Source: Bartonella sp. M0283
Lineage (GTDB): Bacteria > Pseudomonadota > Alphaproteobacteria > Rhizobiales > Rhizobiaceae
Length of the DNA stretch: 64,000 nt
Assembly (NCBI RefSeq): GCF_016100455.1
Contig: NZ_JACFSK010000001.1
Coordinates: 2,461,771 to 2,525,770 of the forward strand
Reading direction: 5' to 3'
Under the pieces are notes generated by a model. That model did not search any database. It was not told where the DNA came from and was given only the letters and a program-made list of their open reading frames with translations. Positions 55,403 to 64,000 of the stretch are shown piece by piece. The position numbers and the translations under genes are program-made. Within the stretch, counting starts at the first letter, position 1. Every line of letters begins with the position of its first letter.

Positions 55403-55604
55403 AACTCCTGTCTTTGTCAATTCTAGAGGCTTAACTTTATTGTTTTCTTAAACAATGGATTTTGTTTAATGCCTTGATTATTTTTGATCTTGTGGAATTT
55501 CATGGTCAATACCATATCAGGTAACGAGTACGGCTTGCCTTAACGGGAGTCTGTCACTTCAAGCCCATAATGCCATTTATGGATTATGGGAAAAGGAGAC
55601 GAGA

Positions 55605-58289
55605 ATGAATTTAGAAAAATATACCGAGCGCGTGCAGGGGTTCTTACAGTCTGCACAAAACTTTGCCTTATCATCGGACAATCAGCAGTTCGTTCCCGAG
55701 CACTTGTTAAAAGTGCTATTGGATGACAATGAGGGCCTTTGCTCTTCATTGATAGAGAAGGCTGGCGGCAACGTAAAAGCGGCAAAAGAGGCGTTGGCAA
55801 CGGCACTTTCGGCATTGCCAAAAGTAAGTGGCGGCAATGGCCAGCTTTATATGTCGGAAGCTATGGCCAAGGTTTTTACCAAAGCAGAAGAATTGGCCGA
55901 AAAAGCAGGAGACAGCTTTGTGACTGTCGAGCGCCTTTTACAAGCTCTGTTGATGGAACCGAAAGCCAAGACAGCAGAAATACTTTCTAAAAGTGGGGTT
56001 ACGCCAACAGCGTTAAACAAGGCGATCAATGAAATGAGAAAAGGACGCACAGCTGATTCGGCCAATGCCGAAGCACAGTATGACGCATTGAAGAAATATG
56101 CGCGTGATTTGACGAAAGATGCGCGCGAGGGGAAACTTGACCCTGTCATCGGGCGTGATGAAGAAATCCGCCGGACAATTCAGGTGTTGTCGCGGCGCAC
56201 CAAAAATAATCCGGTGCTGATCGGTGAACCGGGCGTTGGTAAAACGGCTATTGTTGAAGGGCTGGCTTTGCGTATTGTGAACGGCGATGTTCCCGAAACA
56301 TTACGGGACAAATCGCTTCTTGCCCTTGATATGGGAGCATTAATTGCCGGTGCAAAATATCGTGGCGAGTTTGAAGAGCGCCTGAAAGCGGTTTTGACCG
56401 AGGTTCAGGCAGCAAATGGCGAAATCATCCTGTTTATTGATGAAATGCACACATTGGTTGGTGCCGGTAAATCGGATGGCGCAATGGATGCGTCCAATTT
56501 GTTGAAACCGGCTCTTGCCCGTGGTGAACTTCATTGTGTCGGTGCGACGACTCTCGAAGAATATCGCAAATATGTTGAAAAGGACGCGGCCCTTGCCCGT
56601 CGTTTCCAACCGGTTTTTGTTGACGAGCCGACAGTTGAAGACACCATTTCGATTCTGCGTGGCATTAAGGAAAAATACGAGCAACACCATAAAGTCCGGA
56701 TTTCCGATTCGGCCCTCGTTGCCGCTGCAACTTTGTCGAATCGTTATATTACCGACCGGTTTTTGCCAGATAAAGCGATTGACCTTATTGATGAAGCGGC
56801 TTCGCGGTTGCGTATGCAGGTTGATTCGAAACCGGAAGAACTCGATGAAATTGATCGTCGTGTCATGCAGTTGAAGATCGAGCGGGAAGCTTTGAAAGCC
56901 GAAACCGATCCTGCTTCGAAAGATCGATTGGAAAAACTCGAAGACGAATTGGTCGAGCTTGAAGAACAATCGCATGAAATCACTGCAAAATGGCAATCTG
57001 AAAAACAGAAATTGGGTCATGCTGCCGAGTTGAAGAAACAATTGGAAGCAGCACGCAACAATTTGGCTATTGCCCAACGTAACGGTGAATATCAGAAAGC
57101 TGGTGAACTTTCTTACAGCATCATTCCGCAATTGGCTAAACAATTGGAAGAGGCTGAAAGTCAGGAAAATCACGGCTCGATTCTTGAAGAAACCGTCACA
57201 CCCGATCACATTGCGCAAGTGGTATCGCGCTGGACCGGTATTCCGGTTGATAGCATGCTGGAAGGCGAACGTGAGAAACTTCTGAGAATGGAAGACGAGC
57301 TTGCCAAACGCGTTGTCGGACAAGGCGAAGCAATTCAGGCTGTTTCGCGCGCAGTAAGGCGTGCACGGGCCGGCTTGCAAGACCCGAACAGGCCGATTGG
57401 TTCGTTTATTTTCTTAGGTCCTACAGGTGTTGGTAAAACCGAGCTCACCAAGGCTCTGGCAAAATTCCTGTTCCAGGACGAGACCGCAATGGTTCGTATC
57501 GACATGTCGGAATATATGGAAAAGCATTCGGTTGCCCGTTTGATCGGTGCTCCTCCGGGATATGTCGGTTATGAAGAAGGCGGTGCTTTGACAGAAGCGG
57601 TTCGTCGTCGGCCCTATCAGGTCATCCTGTTTGATGAAATTGAAAAAGCCCATCCGGATGTTTTCAATGTTCTTTTGCAGGTTCTTGATGACGGACGCTT
57701 GACCGATGGTCAGGGGCGCACTGTCGACTTCCGCAATACGCTTATCATTATGACATCAAATCTCGGTGCCGAATATTTGACGGCTCTTGACGATAATGAT
57801 GAAGCTGAAAAAGCCCGTGATGATGTTATGGCAGTGGTTAAAGCTGCATTCAGACCGGAATTTCTCAACCGTGTTGATGAAATTATCCTGTTCCACCGGT
57901 TGCACCGGAAAGAAATGGGCGCCATTGTCGATATCCAGTTGCAGCGTTTGCAATCATTATTGTCAGACCGGAAGATCAAACTTGTTATTGATGATAGTGC
58001 TCGCGAATTTCTTGCCGATAAGGGGTATGACCCTGCTTATGGTGCACGGCCTCTTAAACGGGTTATCCAGAGAGAAGTTCAGGATCCGCTCGCTGAAAGG
58101 CTGCTGATCGGCGATATTCTTGATGGTTCGACTGTCAATATTTCGCGCGGTTCCGATCGCCTGATCTTCACACCGACGCCAACTCATCCTGTTGATGAAT
58201 CGAAAGTCGAGGACAAGGTTAACGAAACTGCCGAGGAAAAGGCAGATGAAAAAAAGCCGGATACAAAGCCGAATAAACCTAAAAAATAA
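55605..58289 (+). CDS. clpB: ATP-dependent disaggregase ClpB
   Basis: An 894-residue Hsp100 hexameric chaperone that with DnaK rescues aggregates. N-terminal Clp-N repeats (1-145), NBD1 with GEPGVGKTA, the long middle coiled coil (about 410-520) and NBD2 with GPTGVGKTE and [11 protein letters not shown] are all complete. The C-terminal 35 residues are a Lys/Glu-rich tail ([17 protein letters not shown]) beyond the normal end, similar to the tail of FtsH in this window. Strong site AAAAGGAGACGAG before the ATG; ends at a terminator. Confidence 0.96.
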   Translation: MNLEKYTERVQGFLQSAQNFALSSDNQQFVPEHLLKVLLDDNEGLCSSLIEKAGGNVKAAKEALATALSALPKVSGGNGQLYMSEAMAKVFTKAEELAEKAGDSFVTVERLLQALLMEPKAKTAEILSKSGVTPTALNKAINEMRKGRTADSANAEAQYDALKKYARDLTKDAREGKLDPVIGRDEEIRRTIQVLSRRTKNNPVLIGEPGVGKTAIVEGLALRIVNGDVPETLRDKSLLALDMGALIAGAKYRGEFEERLKAVLTEVQAANGEIILFIDEMHTLVGAGKSDGAMDASNLLKPALARGELHCVGATTLEEYRKYVEKDAALARRFQPVFVDEPTVEDTISILRGIKEKYEQHHKVRISDSALVAAATLSNRYITDRFLPDKAIDLIDEAASRLRMQVDSKPEELDEIDRRVMQLKIEREALKAETDPASKDRLEKLEDELVELEEQSHEITAKWQSEKQKLGHAAELKKQLEAARNNLAIAQRNGEYQKAGELSYSIIPQLAKQLEEAESQENHGSILEETVTPDHIAQVVSRWTGIPVDSMLEGEREKLLRMEDELAKRVVGQGEAIQAVSRAVRRARAGLQDPNRPIGSFIFLGPTGVGKTELTKALAKFLFQDETAMVRIDMSEYMEKHSVARLIGAPPGYVGYEEGGALTEAVRRRPYQVILFDEIEKAHPDVFNVLLQVLDDGRLTDGQGRTVDFRNTLIIMTSNLGAEYLTALDDNDEAEKARDDVMAVVKAAFRPEFLNRVDEIILFHRLHRKEMGAIVDIQLQRLQSLLSDRKIKLVIDDSAREFLADKGYDPAYGARPLKRVIQREVQDPLAERLLIGDILDGSTVNISRGSDRLIFTPTPTHPVDESKVEDKVNETAEEKADEKKPDTKPNKPKK

Positions 58290-58303
58290 TATTTCAATCT
58301 CAT

Positions 58304-58332
58304 AAAAAAGGCCGCTTTCAAGCGGCCTTTTT
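58304..58332 (+). terminator. Rho-independent terminator of clpB
   Basis: AAAAAGGCCGCT and AGCGGCCTTTTT arms with a TTCA loop; perfect, possibly bidirectional with the convergent gene at 58355. Confidence 0.93.
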
Positions 58333-58354
58333 ATTGCAATTTTTTTACTTAAGC

Positions 58355-58903
58355 TTATTGGGCGGGCGATGCGTTAACCGGTTCTTCAACCGGTTGTTTT
58401 GCAACCGGCGAGGTATCAACTGTAATACCGGCAACCAGATGTCCTTGGCGATAATCGTAAATAACAAGCTCTGTATTGCCTTCCGGTGTCAATGTTTCAA
58501 GCGCAATCATGTCGTTCGAAAGACTTTGCGAGAGGATGCGTGTTCCTTGAGGAAGCGCAATGGAACGTTTGATAAATTCCGGAACAGCAGGAGCCGGTGT
58601 TTTTGCATTAACCGCTTGATTTGATAGATCGGCGTTAGCACCGGGCACCGGACTTGTTTCGGTTTTCGTAGTGCTTGCCGGTTCTTTATCGGAAGGCGAA
58701 GATGTAACCTTATAGATAACGGCGGCCAGAATAATCAGAATGAGAACGATTGTTATTCCAATAGAAACGATCATCAGCCTCATCAGTTTCCGCCTTACTT
58801 TTTCAACTGCGGGATCCAGCGGCGCTTGTGGCTGCATGGGCTGCTGATTATAAGGATCCTGATAATCCATATTTTCATAACCGGATTGATAATCGTCGCG
58901 CAT
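58355..58903 (-). CDS. Single-pass membrane protein of unknown function
   Basis: A 182-residue protein: a Tyr/Gln/Pro-rich cytoplasmic head (about 1-40), one TM helix (about 44-68, LMIVSIGITIVLILIILAAVIY) and a periplasmic domain of about 110 residues. The latter has IKRSIALPQGTRILSQSLS and IYDYRQGHLVAGI, a short beta-rich pattern shared with rhizobial proteins of unknown function. The ATG at 58903 has GGAG upstream. No known partner. Confidence 0.75.
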   Translation of the reverse strand: MRDDYQSGYENMDYQDPYNQQPMQPQAPLDPAVEKVRRKLMRLMIVSIGITIVLILIILAAVIYKVTSSPSDKEPASTTKTETSPVPGANADLSNQAVNAKTPAPAVPEFIKRSIALPQGTRILSQSLSNDMIALETLTPEGNTELVIYDYRQGHLVAGITVDTSPVAKQPVEEPVNASPAQ

Positions 58904-59018
58904 CGAACATTCTCCATTGATAGTGCCCCGCATTTACGAGTTTCACCGCAATGTTTCAATGGAAAATAAATATTTTAAGCTTTGGTGAATAATCTCCTAA
59001 TCAGAAAATCCCGACCAT

Positions 59019-59043
59019 TGGCAAGATTAATGGCCAAGATTAA
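59019..59043. repeat. Short tandem duplication
   Basis: TGGCAAGATTAA followed directly by TGGCCAAGATTAA, differing by one inserted C, downstream of the next minus-strand gene's stop. Confidence 0.8.
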
Positions 59044-59059
59044 TGCAAAGAAGATAACT

Positions 59060-59419
59060 TTATGCTGCGGGTTTTGTATTGATTTGTGTTGCGCCGGCAA
59101 CCGGCTTTTCAATCTTCTGTAGCGGTACAGTCAATTCTTCTTCTTCGCTATCTTCATTGGTAAGTTCGACAATGAAATCGCCATTCTGGTTAACCCGCCA
59201 ATAAATGCTCAAATCCCCGTTAATGAAGTCGGGATCTGCTTTGATACATTGACCGAACACCACTTCGTTGGACTGTCCGATGCGATTGACTGCCGGTATC
59301 AAGGCTGCCTCGCAGGCTTCATGGGTGGGATAAACCTTGACCATATCATCAGCGGCATTGCATGCAGAAAAACCATCTGTGCAGGAAACAAGCAACATTA
59401 CAGCGATGACGGAATTCAT
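59060..59419 (-). CDS. Small secreted protein of unknown function
   Basis: A 119-residue protein starting MNSVIAVMLLVSCTDGFSAC, which could be a short signal peptide or a lipobox (LVSC). The mature part has a Cys-containing motif HEACEAALIPAV and FGQCIKADPDFI, typical of small periplasmic proteins of Bartonella/Brucella. The ATG at 59419 has GAAGGGG at the right distance; an earlier in-frame ATG is less likely. Function unknown. Confidence 0.65.
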   Translation of the reverse strand: MNSVIAVMLLVSCTDGFSACNAADDMVKVYPTHEACEAALIPAVNRIGQSNEVVFGQCIKADPDFINGDLSIYWRVNQNGDFIVELTNEDSEEEELTVPLQKIEKPVAGATQINTKPAA

Positions 59420-59637
59420 GATTGACCCCTTCAGGAACATATTAGTATTGAGCGGATGAATTTATTTGTTTTATACTTCAATAACGGGCGTGGAGGTTAT
59501 TTGTTCCAAATTAAAACACAAGCTACAAAAAATAATGGAATAGAGGATTTATTTTTACTTTATTCCGGAGCAAGATATGTTTTTTGACGGAGGAAAATCT
59601 CGAGCGCTTATTGTATAAAGAAAATCTTTTAAAAATT

Positions 59638-60651
59638 TCAGGCGTAAAAATCGAAATAAGTATCGGGAAGTGTAAGGTGATAAACCACGCCGTCATTGGT
59701 AAATTCGAGACTTGCCGTGCCGTTTACAGAAACCGGAACAATCTTTTCAAGGACTGCACTGCCAAAGCAGGCTCTCCGATCATTGTCGAGCGTGTGTCCG
59801 GGCGAAAAAACTTCATACCAGGAAATGCATAATTGTGATGGCTTACCTTCATCTTTTTCAATCCGGCTCGTTACATGGATCATACCATCCGGTTTTGAAA
59901 GTGCTCCATAGGAAAGGGAATTGATGATGAGTTCATGAAATGCCAAACCGATATGCAATGCGGCACCGGGAAAAAGATAGGGGTCATCGCCATCAATTGT
60001 AAAACGCCGATGTTCTTTTTCCAGATAATTTGATGTTTGGCTTAAAAACAATTCACGAAAATGGGCACCGCGCCAATCGGAATCAGTCACAAGATCTTGT
60101 GAATGGGATAATGATTGTATGCGCCCCTGAAATTTTTTTAAAAAAGTTTGCAAGGAATCGGTATAGCGGGCGGTTTGACCGGCCACGCTTTGAATAATGG
60201 CAAGAAGATTTTTTGAACGATGACTTACTTCCCTCAGTAAAGCTTTCAGGACCTGTTCACGCCGGCGCAATTCGGTTATATTAACGCCAGTCGTTAATAA
60301 ACCGACGATTTCTCCCCGCTCGTCACGGTGACAATCAATCGAAAACTTGAACCAGAAAATACGATTGTTACTGTTTTCAAATCGGGCTTCCAACGTGTGC
60401 ATCTTGCCGGTTTCCAAAACCTGCAATTTGATATCCATCATATTTTTGGAAAGTTTTTCGGATAAAAAATCGCTGTCGCGACAGCCTGCAAACCACTTTT
60501 CGGCTATGATTTCCGGCAAGTTTTCTGCCCAGCGATAAACCATGTCGGGGGTCTGATAAAGAACAAAAATATCGGCTCCATGGATGGCCTGCGTCAAGGC
60601 ACTCACATGCAATTTTTCAACAGCAGGTGAAGAATGGGGAGCCGATATCAT
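59638..60651 (-). CDS. HWE-family sensor histidine kinase with PAS domain
   Basis: A 337-residue soluble kinase. Residues about 22-130 form a PAS-like fold (FVLYQTPDMVYRWAEN, GLLTTGVNITELRR). The H box is LREVSHRSKNLLAIIQS with His144; the N box is FHELIINSLSYGA (Asn244) and the WYE (278-280) that names the HWE group follows. Immediately beside phyR, so it very likely phosphorylates or dephosphorylates PhyR in the general stress response. No TM segment, so it senses an intracellular cue. HWE kinase identity is firm; its signal is unknown. Confidence 0.9.
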   Translation of the reverse strand: MISAPHSSPAVEKLHVSALTQAIHGADIFVLYQTPDMVYRWAENLPEIIAEKWFAGCRDSDFLSEKLSKNMMDIKLQVLETGKMHTLEARFENSNNRIFWFKFSIDCHRDERGEIVGLLTTGVNITELRRREQVLKALLREVSHRSKNLLAIIQSVAGQTARYTDSLQTFLKKFQGRIQSLSHSQDLVTDSDWRGAHFRELFLSQTSNYLEKEHRRFTIDGDDPYLFPGAALHIGLAFHELIINSLSYGALSKPDGMIHVTSRIEKDEGKPSQLCISWYEVFSPGHTLDNDRRACFGSAVLEKIVPVSVNGTASLEFTNDGVVYHLTLPDTYFDFYA

Positions 60652-60695
60652 AAGAAATTAAAAACCTTCTGATTTTTTTCTTTCATGAAAACCTG

Positions 60696-61490
60696 TTAAG
60701 ATTTTCTGGATGCATTTTCCTGAAAGAAAAGCGCTTGGGAAATCAAAGCTTTCACCATATCCGGATTAAACGGCTTGGTTACAAGAAATGTCGGTTCAGG
60801 CCGTTCACCTGTCAACAAACGTTCGGGGAATGCGGTAATGAAAATGACCGGAACCTCATCAGTTTCAAGAATATCATTCACAGCATCTATGCCGGAACTG
60901 TTATCAGCAAGTTGAATATCAGCAAGAACCATACCCGGTTTTTCTTTTTTGAACAATGAAACAGCTTCGTCGCGCGTCCGTGCGATGCCAACAACCTGAT
61001 GACCAAGCGATTCGACAAGCTGCTCGATATCCATCGCAATTAACGGCTCGTCCTCAATAATAAGAATGCGTGTGGCAACTTGCTCGGAAATATCACGTGA
61101 AGCCTCGTTCAGCAATGCTCTGAATTGCTGCTGGTCAACATTCATGATCTCCATAACTTCTTTGTCACTGAACCCTTCGACAGCAATGAGGAGAAATGCC
61201 TGACGGGCTCGTGGAGTGAGGTAGGAAAGTTTTGCATTGGCTTTTTGTTCCACACCGAATTGAGGTAAAGGCTCCGCAACGTTAGGGGTTGTTTGATCGA
61301 ACAATTCGCAGAACAGCCGATAGACGCTGATACGGTCGGATGTCGCCTCGGGGAAAATTGATGTGTCGGCAATAAGTGCTTCGAGCATAGCTGCAACATA
61401 AGCATCGCCCGACGTCTGAGATCCTGTAACAGCACGTGCAAATCGTCTCAAATAAGGTAAATGTGGTGCAATGCGTGTTGATAAAGTCAT
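60696..61490 (-). CDS. phyR: Anti-anti-sigma response regulator PhyR
   Basis: A 264-residue hybrid: the N-terminal 135 residues are a sigma-factor-like (SL) domain that mimics EcfG, the C-terminal half is a receiver domain with acidic pocket Glu146/Asp147, phospho-acceptor Asp191 (VLADIQL) and Lys239 (VTKPFNP). On phosphorylation it binds NepR and frees EcfG. Divergent from nepR-ecfG; a palindrome with two inverted GGAAC motifs lies between. Confidence 0.96.
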   Translation of the reverse strand: MTLSTRIAPHLPYLRRFARAVTGSQTSGDAYVAAMLEALIADTSIFPEATSDRISVYRLFCELFDQTTPNVAEPLPQFGVEQKANAKLSYLTPRARQAFLLIAVEGFSDKEVMEIMNVDQQQFRALLNEASRDISEQVATRILIIEDEPLIAMDIEQLVESLGHQVVGIARTRDEAVSLFKKEKPGMVLADIQLADNSSGIDAVNDILETDEVPVIFITAFPERLLTGERPEPTFLVTKPFNPDMVKALISQALFFQENASRKS

Positions 61491-61561
61491 ATATGAACTC
61501 CTTCTGCCCCTGAAAGTGTAACCCTAGACAGGTTATGTGAAATATTAATTCATGAATAATA

Positions 61562-61589
61562 AAAAAGTTCCAGCCCCTTGGAACTTTTT
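61562..61589. promoter_or_regulatory. GGAAC palindrome between phyR and nepR
   Basis: AAAAAGTTCCA and TGGAACTTTTT form an 11-bp inverted repeat with a 6-bp centre. GGAAC, the EcfG -35 core, therefore appears on both strands, each pointing to one of the divergent genes. The -10 elements (expected GTT about 17 bp on) read ATT on both sides, so the assignment is tentative. The repeat could alternatively act as a hairpin. Confidence 0.5.
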
Positions 61590-61673
61590 ACTCGGTTCTA
61601 TATTCTTAAAGGTAAGTGTAATTATTTACACGATTGTCAATTAACGGATGGCGTCATTTTTAAGGGACTTAAG

Positions 61674-61862
61674 ATGGATGACAGCAAGGAAAAAAACGGT
61701 TCCGATGGTTTCGGACCGGAAGATGATCTGCTTGGATCCAATAGTGAAATAGCGGTGAAATTACGGCAATTCTATACGGCTATTCAGGAAGAAGAAATAC
61801 CGGAAAAATTTCTCGATCTTCTTGAAAAGCTCGATAAAGCCGAACAAGGTAGCCAGAGTTGA
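61674..61862 (+). CDS. nepR: Anti-sigma factor NepR
   Basis: A 62-residue protein: an acidic N-terminus, then the NepR core IAVKLRQFYTAIQEEEIPEKF with the two amphipathic helices that hold EcfG. Start at the ATG 61674, with AAGGGA 6-7 nt upstream; earlier in-frame sequence is unlikely coding. Lies 18 nt before ecfG in the same transcript, opposite to phyR, the canonical general stress response layout. Confidence 0.92.
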   Translation: MDDSKEKNGSDGFGPEDDLLGSNSEIAVKLRQFYTAIQEEEIPEKFLDLLEKLDKAEQGSQS

Positions 61863-61880
61863 AATGGGAAAGTCACACCC

Positions 61881-62438
61881 ATGAACGCACATAATCCAGA
61901 TTTCAAACGTGAACTTCTGTCAAACCTGCCGGCCTTGCGTGCTTTTGCAGTTTCGTTGAGCGGGCAACATGACAGAGCTGATGATCTTGTACAAGATACA
62001 ATCATGAAAGCGTGGGCGAAGCAGGACAGCTTCGAGATCGGCACAAATATGAAAGCCTGGTTGTTCACGATTCTGAGGAACGAATTTTTTAGCCAGATGC
62101 GCAAAAAAGGACGTGAAGTGCAGGATAGCGAAGGCGTTTTCACTGAAAATCTGGCTGTGCATCCTGCCCAATACGGATCACTCGACTTGCAGGATTTCAG
62201 AAAAGCGCTCGACCAACTTCCCGCAGACCAGAAGGAAGCTATCATTCTGGTCGGAGCATCAGGTTTTTCTTATGAAGATACAGCCGAGATTTGTAGTTGT
62301 GCTGTTGGTACGATTAAAAGTCGTGTCAGTCGCGCCAGATCCCGTTTGCAAGAACTTTTAGGCGTCAACGGACAATCCGACTATGGCCCGGATGCTGATT
62401 CGGCATCGGCGACAATGCGTTCTTTCACCAATTCCTGA
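61881..62438 (+). CDS. ecfG: General stress sigma factor EcfG
   Basis: A 185-residue ECF15-type sigma factor. Region 2 (LRAFAVSLSGQHDRADDLVQDTI, ending FSQMRKKGREVQ) and region 4 (DQLPADQKEAIILVGASGFSYEDTAEICSCAVGTIKSRVSRARSRLQ in fragments) are complete. Normally sequestered by NepR, it directs transcription of stress genes with GGAAC promoters. Last gene of the locus; its 3' region shows no convincing terminator. Confidence 0.95.
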   Translation: MNAHNPDFKRELLSNLPALRAFAVSLSGQHDRADDLVQDTIMKAWAKQDSFEIGTNMKAWLFTILRNEFFSQMRKKGREVQDSEGVFTENLAVHPAQYGSLDLQDFRKALDQLPADQKEAIILVGASGFSYEDTAEICSCAVGTIKSRVSRARSRLQELLGVNGQSDYGPDADSASATMRSFTNS

Positions 62439-62887
62439 CATTGGCTGATGCGGTATTCAAAATTATGAATCGCAAAAGTTTGTTAGCTCTTTATCCGCTA
62501 ATACAGCTTTATGTAACATGGTAACGAACAAGTTTATGATTTTGCAAATCATCAAGGTTGGTTTCAAATTATTGCAAATCGCAATATAAAGTTTCTTCCG
62601 GTCGTTTTGCGACTATTATCATTGCATTGGTCGATTTGAAATCCGGACTTCCCGATTCGGCGCTGCTTAAGAAAACCTGTAAACAGATAAGAAAATCTTC
62701 AAGCAGACCGAACCGATGTGCTTTTTCTATTCTGTTCATCATATTTTTTTATCTGAGATGGTTTTTTATGTCAGGCTCTGAAAAGGCCATTGCGCTTTTT
62801 CTATTTGGTCGACCGGTAACATTGGCATGTTGATAATCGGGACTGTTTTCAGGCAGAATCAATTTTTCAGCAAAATGATTAATCGCA
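62439..62887. other. Gene-free stretch between ecfG and the M23 gene
   Basis: About 450 nt. A reading frame at 62558-62833 lacks a ribosome-binding site and domain likeness. There is an inverted repeat ATTGC-AAATC-GCAAT near 62571. Nothing else seen. Confidence 0.4.
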
Positions 62888-64000
62888 TCAGATATCCGAA
62901 CGGGATGTCCGATTTTTCTCGTCTGTACCAGTGGTGGCAGCAAGTTTTTGGTCGTCTTGCCCGTTGATCAATGCTTCAAGTTTGTTGCGGTCGCGCTTGA
63001 ACGCTTCGAGATCTTTTCCATGCAAGGATTTTGCGTCCGGAAGGCGAATGCGCATCGGATCGACTTTCGTGTTGTTCACGGAAACTTCAAAGTGGCAATG
63101 CGGACCTGTTGCTAGGCCGCTAGAGCCGACATAACCGATAATTTGTCCCTGATGAACTTTCGCTCCCGCTTTAATGCCAGGAGCAAAACTGTTCTGGTGG
63201 GCATAGGACGTTACGTAACCGTTGGCATGTCTAATTTCGGTCTGATTCCCATAGCCGCGAACTGGACCTGCTTTTGTGACGACGCCGTCTCCTGCCGCAA
63301 CAATCGGAGATCCTCTTGGTGCGCTCCAATCAACACCGGTATGCATCCTGACATAACCGAGAACCGGATGCCTTCTTGGGCCGAAGGGTGAACGGAAAAT
63401 GGCATTGGGCACGGGTTTGCGCAAAAGAAACTGCTTTGAACTACGACCTTCCGAATCATAATAATCAATTGTTCCATCATTGGAGCGGAAACGATAATAT
63501 TTTCGTGTTGTGCCACCCAGTGTAGCGCTGATGAAACGGATTTCCGGTTCGGCTGTGTCTTCCGAGTCTTTTTCAGGCGCTGCGTAAAACACTTCAAGTG
63601 TATCATTGGGTGAAACGCGATCTTCCAGATCAACATCGTTGGCCATGACGCGTATGAGTTGACGTGCTGTGGTGAGAGGCATGTCGTAACTTAACACCGA
63701 ACGGTAAATTGCATCATAGATTGTCGGCAGATTCGAAGCATTGATATGCGTAAGCGGCACCCCGCCCTCGAAAGCGGTTTTGAGTAACGGTGTCATTTCC
63801 GGTTCGTTACTTCTCACGAATTGCTTCTGATCATTAAGTGAGATTGAAAGGATATGATGCATACCGTGATAAATGCTGGCTCGTACCAGATGGTCATCAC
63901 CGGACGAGTTGGTTTCTATTCCAATACGTAAAACGTTGCCGGCACGAAGCGTGTCTGAACCGTTGAATTGAGAAAGCGCAGCAGCTATTTTATCAGCATC
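62888..64000 (-). CDS. M23-family metallopeptidase (partial, N-terminus outside window)
   Basis: The C-terminal 370 residues of a larger protein: the frame stays open to the right edge of the window without a start codon that is needed. The zinc site of the LytM/M23 domain is complete: MHTGVDWSAP (His-x-x-x-Asp) and GPHCHFEV (His-x-His); GYGNQTEIRHANGYVTSYAHQ separates them. An upstream region reads like LysM/OapA-type cell-wall-binding repeats (LSQFNGSDTLRAGNVLRIG). Probably a periplasmic endopeptidase or septal regulator. Confidence 0.9.
   Translation of the reverse strand, partial: DADKIAAALSQFNGSDTLRAGNVLRIGIETNSSGDDHLVRASIYHGMHHILSISLNDQKQFVRSNEPEMTPLLKTAFEGGVPLTHINASNLPTIYDAIYRSVLSYDMPLTTARQLIRVMANDVDLEDRVSPNDTLEVFYAAPEKDSEDTAEPEIRFISATLGGTTRKYYRFRSNDGTIDYYDSEGRSSKQFLLRKPVPNAIFRSPFGPRRHPVLGYVRMHTGVDWSAPRGSPIVAAGDGVVTKAGPVRGYGNQTEIRHANGYVTSYAHQNSFAPGIKAGAKVHQGQIIGYVGSSGLATGPHCHFEVSVNNTKVDPMRIRLPDAKSLHGKDLEAFKRDRNKLEALINGQDDQKLAATTGTDEKNRTSRSDI

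Noticed and set aside
62558..62833. 91-residue ORF between ecfG and M23 gene
   Set aside because: No ribosome-binding site and no family likeness; contains a chance hydrophobic stretch.

Overview
The window reads as a chromosomal segment of an alphaproteobacterium of the Hyphomicrobiales (Rhizobiales), most likely Bartonellaceae or a close relative. Reasons: the tolQRAB-pal-cpoB-tilS-ftsH-glmM order; the murA-DUF2948-hisD-UPF0262-phosphatase-infA-maf-yacG order; a PhyR/NepR/EcfG general stress locus; TrcR, DUF4167 and MbfA genes; and a G+C content that looks mid-40s percent by eye (not computed), low for rhizobia but compatible with bee-gut type Bartonella. Genus level is inference. There are no insertion sequences, prophage genes, rRNA genes or CRISPR arrays.

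Layout. 0-8.1 kb: ymdB, 5-formyl-THF cyclo-ligase, a probable 6S RNA, a TPR protein, rpmJ, purK-purE, two DUF465 genes, a quinone oxidoreductase and trcR. 8.7-20 kb: the Tol-Pal envelope machine (tolQRAB, pal, cpoB), then tilS, ftsH and glmM. 20-25 kb: an outer-membrane beta-barrel gene behind a full CtrA-type site, DUF883 and holin-like membrane genes, glycerate kinase, and a second motor pair exbB-exbD behind a candidate RirA box. 25-37 kb: a complete selenocysteine and formate dehydrogenase block: fdhE-selA-selB-selC, then (after a DUF4167 gene) selD and, divergently, fdnGHI, whose large subunit is read through an in-frame UGA followed by a textbook bacterial SECIS hairpin. 37-48.8 kb: dut, mbfA with an ICE-like palindrome, a GH25 lysozyme, a GNAT enzyme, gluQ, dsbB, a YqaA-type membrane protein, tRNA-Leu, arsC-like, a sirtuin, a large unrecognised helical-repeat protein, an L,D-transpeptidase and tRNA-Thr. 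49-58.3 kb: murA to yacG, a racemase-like protein lacking both catalytic cysteines, and clpB. 58.3-64 kb: two small envelope proteins, an HWE kinase, phyR, nepR, ecfG, and the C-terminal part of an M23 peptidase running off the right edge.

How it fits together. FdnG (Sec), FdnH (Fe-S) and FdnI (cytochrome b) form a periplasmic formate:quinone oxidoreductase. SelD makes selenophosphate, SelA charges tRNA-Sec (selC), SelB delivers it at the UGA/SECIS, and FdhE helps assemble the enzyme, so nearly everything specific to this selenoenzyme sits within 12 kb; FdhD and molybdopterin genes must lie elsewhere. Envelope upkeep is the other theme (Tol-Pal, GlmM, MurA, L,D-transpeptidase, M23 and GH25 hydrolases). 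Stress signalling is represented by kinase-PhyR-NepR-EcfG plus ClpB and FtsH.

Most notable points: the compact Sec/FDH block with an exact SECIS geometry; the Cys-less MurI-like protein; candidate CtrA, RirA and Irr/ICE sites; and at least eight short perfect or near-perfect tandem duplications in intergenic DNA.
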